This document shows, piece after piece, positions 4,196 to 5,307 of a stretch of DNA of 5,307 bases. The stretch is from Burkholderiaceae bacterium. Its GTDB lineage: Bacteria > Pseudomonadota > Gammaproteobacteria > Burkholderiales > Burkholderiaceae. Under the pieces are notes generated by a model that was given only the letters and a program-made list of their open reading frames with translations, searched no databases and was not told the origin of the DNA. A program made the position numbers and the translations under genes. The stretch covers positions 1-5,307 of the forward strand of contig CANBYN010000143.1 in assembly GCA_947373615.1 (NCBI GenBank). Reading direction: 5' to 3'. Each line of letters begins with the position of its first letter. Within the stretch, counting starts at the first letter, position 1.

Positions 4196-5307
4196 ATGTC
4201 AGATAAGAAAATTGCAGTATTAGCTTTAGGTTTTAGGCCGTTTTACTTGTTGGCCTCTTGCTGGGCAATGTTTACGATTTTTGAATGGTTGCTAGAGCTA
4301 CAAGGCATTGGAATGAGAGGTTTTAATTGGCTACCTGGAATGCAATGGCATGCACATGAAATGATTTTTGGTTTTGCAACCACTGTCATTACAGGCTTTG
4401 CATTAACAGCTGTAAGAGCCTGGACTGGTCTTGATACACCTAAAAGGCTTAGTCTGTTTGCATTGGTAATACTGTGGGCCACGGCAAGATTTGGAGCCTT
4501 TACTGGCTCTATATTCATTATTGTGGATATTTGCTTTTTGCCAATCATTGCGATTGTTATAGGACGCCTGATCTTAAGGGCGAAGATGCATCGAAACCTA
4601 TTTCTTCCTCTGATTTTGATTATTCTGGGCTGTTTAAATGCCTGCTTTTATCTTTCAACTTTGGGATACCTCAAGCTAGATGTCAATTACATCATCTTTG
4701 CCTCCCTATACCTCATCATCATGATTGAAATTATGATTGGTAATCGCATCATCCCCAGCTTTACTGCCAATGCGATTCCCGGCCTAAAACAAAATCGCAA
4801 CCAGAGCTTGACCAAGGCAACGATCATTGGTAGTGCGCTCACTTTTTTTCTGCAAATAGTTAGTTCCTATGGTCCTATTAATGCAATTGCATGCTTTATT
4901 GTTGCCGGATTACACCTTGTCCTACTTTGGGGATGGCGTCCACTTGCGACTACGAGCAAACCTATTGTTTGGATTCTTCACATCTCCTATGCCTGGATCA
5001 CTGTAGGTTTTCTATTACTAGGCATTTCGCAATTAGGGTTAATCACGATTTATCCAGCACTTCATGTTTTTGGAATTGGCGCTACTGGTGGATTAATTAT
5101 TGCCATGATCACCAGAACGGCACTTGGCCATACTGGCAGGCCATTACTTGCTGGACCGACTGAAATAACAGCGTATTTTGGAATGCAAGCAGTCCTTTTA
5201 ATTTGGCTATTAGCTAATTCGAGGCACGGTATTTGGTTTTACCCATTAATGGTGATTGCTGGACTTATCTGGATAAGCATCTTTGCCCTCTACATCATCA
5301 AATACCT
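4196..5307 (+). CDS. nnrS: NnrS family haem/copper membrane protein (3' end outside window)
   Basis: The reading frame is open from ATG 4196 to the window edge: 370 codons plus two bases, with no stop seen. Family members are around 400 aa, so about 30 residues are probably missing. NnrS marks: GFRPFY (residues 12-17), WHAHEMIFGF (51-60), GFALTAVRAWTG (67-78), and HVFGIGATGG then TRTALGHTGRPL (290-299, 306-317). Many hydrophobic segments predict a polytopic inner-membrane protein of about 12 helices when complete. The conserved His residues (52, 54, 240, 262, 290, 312) are candidate haem or copper ligands. NnrS proteins contribute to NO and nitrosative stress tolerance in several proteobacteria and are often in NsrR or NNR regulons, though the biochemical reaction is not settled. 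The gene begins 23 bp after the CGHC gene with no terminator between, and has only a weak A-rich sequence in place of a Shine-Dalgarno, so it probably depends on the nirK transcript. Confidence 0.93.
   Translation, partial: MSDKKIAVLALGFRPFYLLASCWAMFTIFEWLLELQGIGMRGFNWLPGMQWHAHEMIFGFATTVITGFALTAVRAWTGLDTPKRLSLFALVILWATARFGAFTGSIFIIVDICFLPIIAIVIGRLILRAKMHRNLFLPLILIILGCLNACFYLSTLGYLKLDVNYIIFASLYLIIMIEIMIGNRIIPSFTANAIPGLKQNRNQSLTKATIIGSALTFFLQIVSSYGPINAIACFIVAGLHLVLLWGWRPLATTSKPIVWILHISYAWITVGFLLLGISQLGLITIYPALHVFGIGATGGLIIAMITRTALGHTGRPLLAGPTEITAYFGMQAVLLIWLLANSRHGIWFYPLMVIAGLIWISIFALYIIKY

Overview
The window looks like a nitrogen-oxide respiration and stress locus from an AT-rich proteobacterium. 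The protein style (a nitronate monooxygenase-like protein ending in a Cys-rich tail, an AniA-type copper nitrite reductase carrying a C-terminal cytochrome c, and NnrS) suggests a betaproteobacterium, possibly a small-genome freshwater Burkholderiaceae such as Polynucleobacter. The taxon is inferred from recall and was not checked by a search. All recognised genes are on the + strand.

Layout. Positions 1-102 hold a promoter-like region with two tandem 23-bp imperfect palindromes (53-75 and 80-102) that resemble operators of the NO-sensing repressor NsrR. Positions 103-447 are a long leader with no convincing gene; they contain only tiny ORFs, a small palindrome and a hairpin just before the next start codon. 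A 408-aa flavin-dependent nitronate monooxygenase-family protein follows (448-1674). Next is a 132-aa single-domain PAS protein (1727-2125) whose 5' end looks frameshifted by one base. The 195-bp gap after it contains a third and best-placed NsrR-like operator (2250-2272) lying across a promoter. This gap precedes a tight three-gene cluster: a lipoprotein copper nitrite reductase-cytochrome c fusion (nirK/aniA type, 2321-3757), a small exported CGHC protein (3759-4172, one base after nirK), and NnrS (4196 to the window edge, truncated by the window).

How the genes may work together. NirK would reduce nitrite to NO in the periplasm, fed with electrons through its own haem c domain. The small CGHC protein is placed where a copper-delivery or assembly factor would be expected. 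NnrS is a polytopic haem/copper membrane protein linked to NO tolerance. NsrR-like sites before both transcription units suggest that NO derepresses the whole set. No NO reductase, NsrR gene or nitrate reductase is visible in the window. The most notable points are the NsrR-like operator pair with no obvious adjacent gene, the uncharacterised small protein between nirK and nnrS, and the apparent one-base deletion at the start of the PAS gene.
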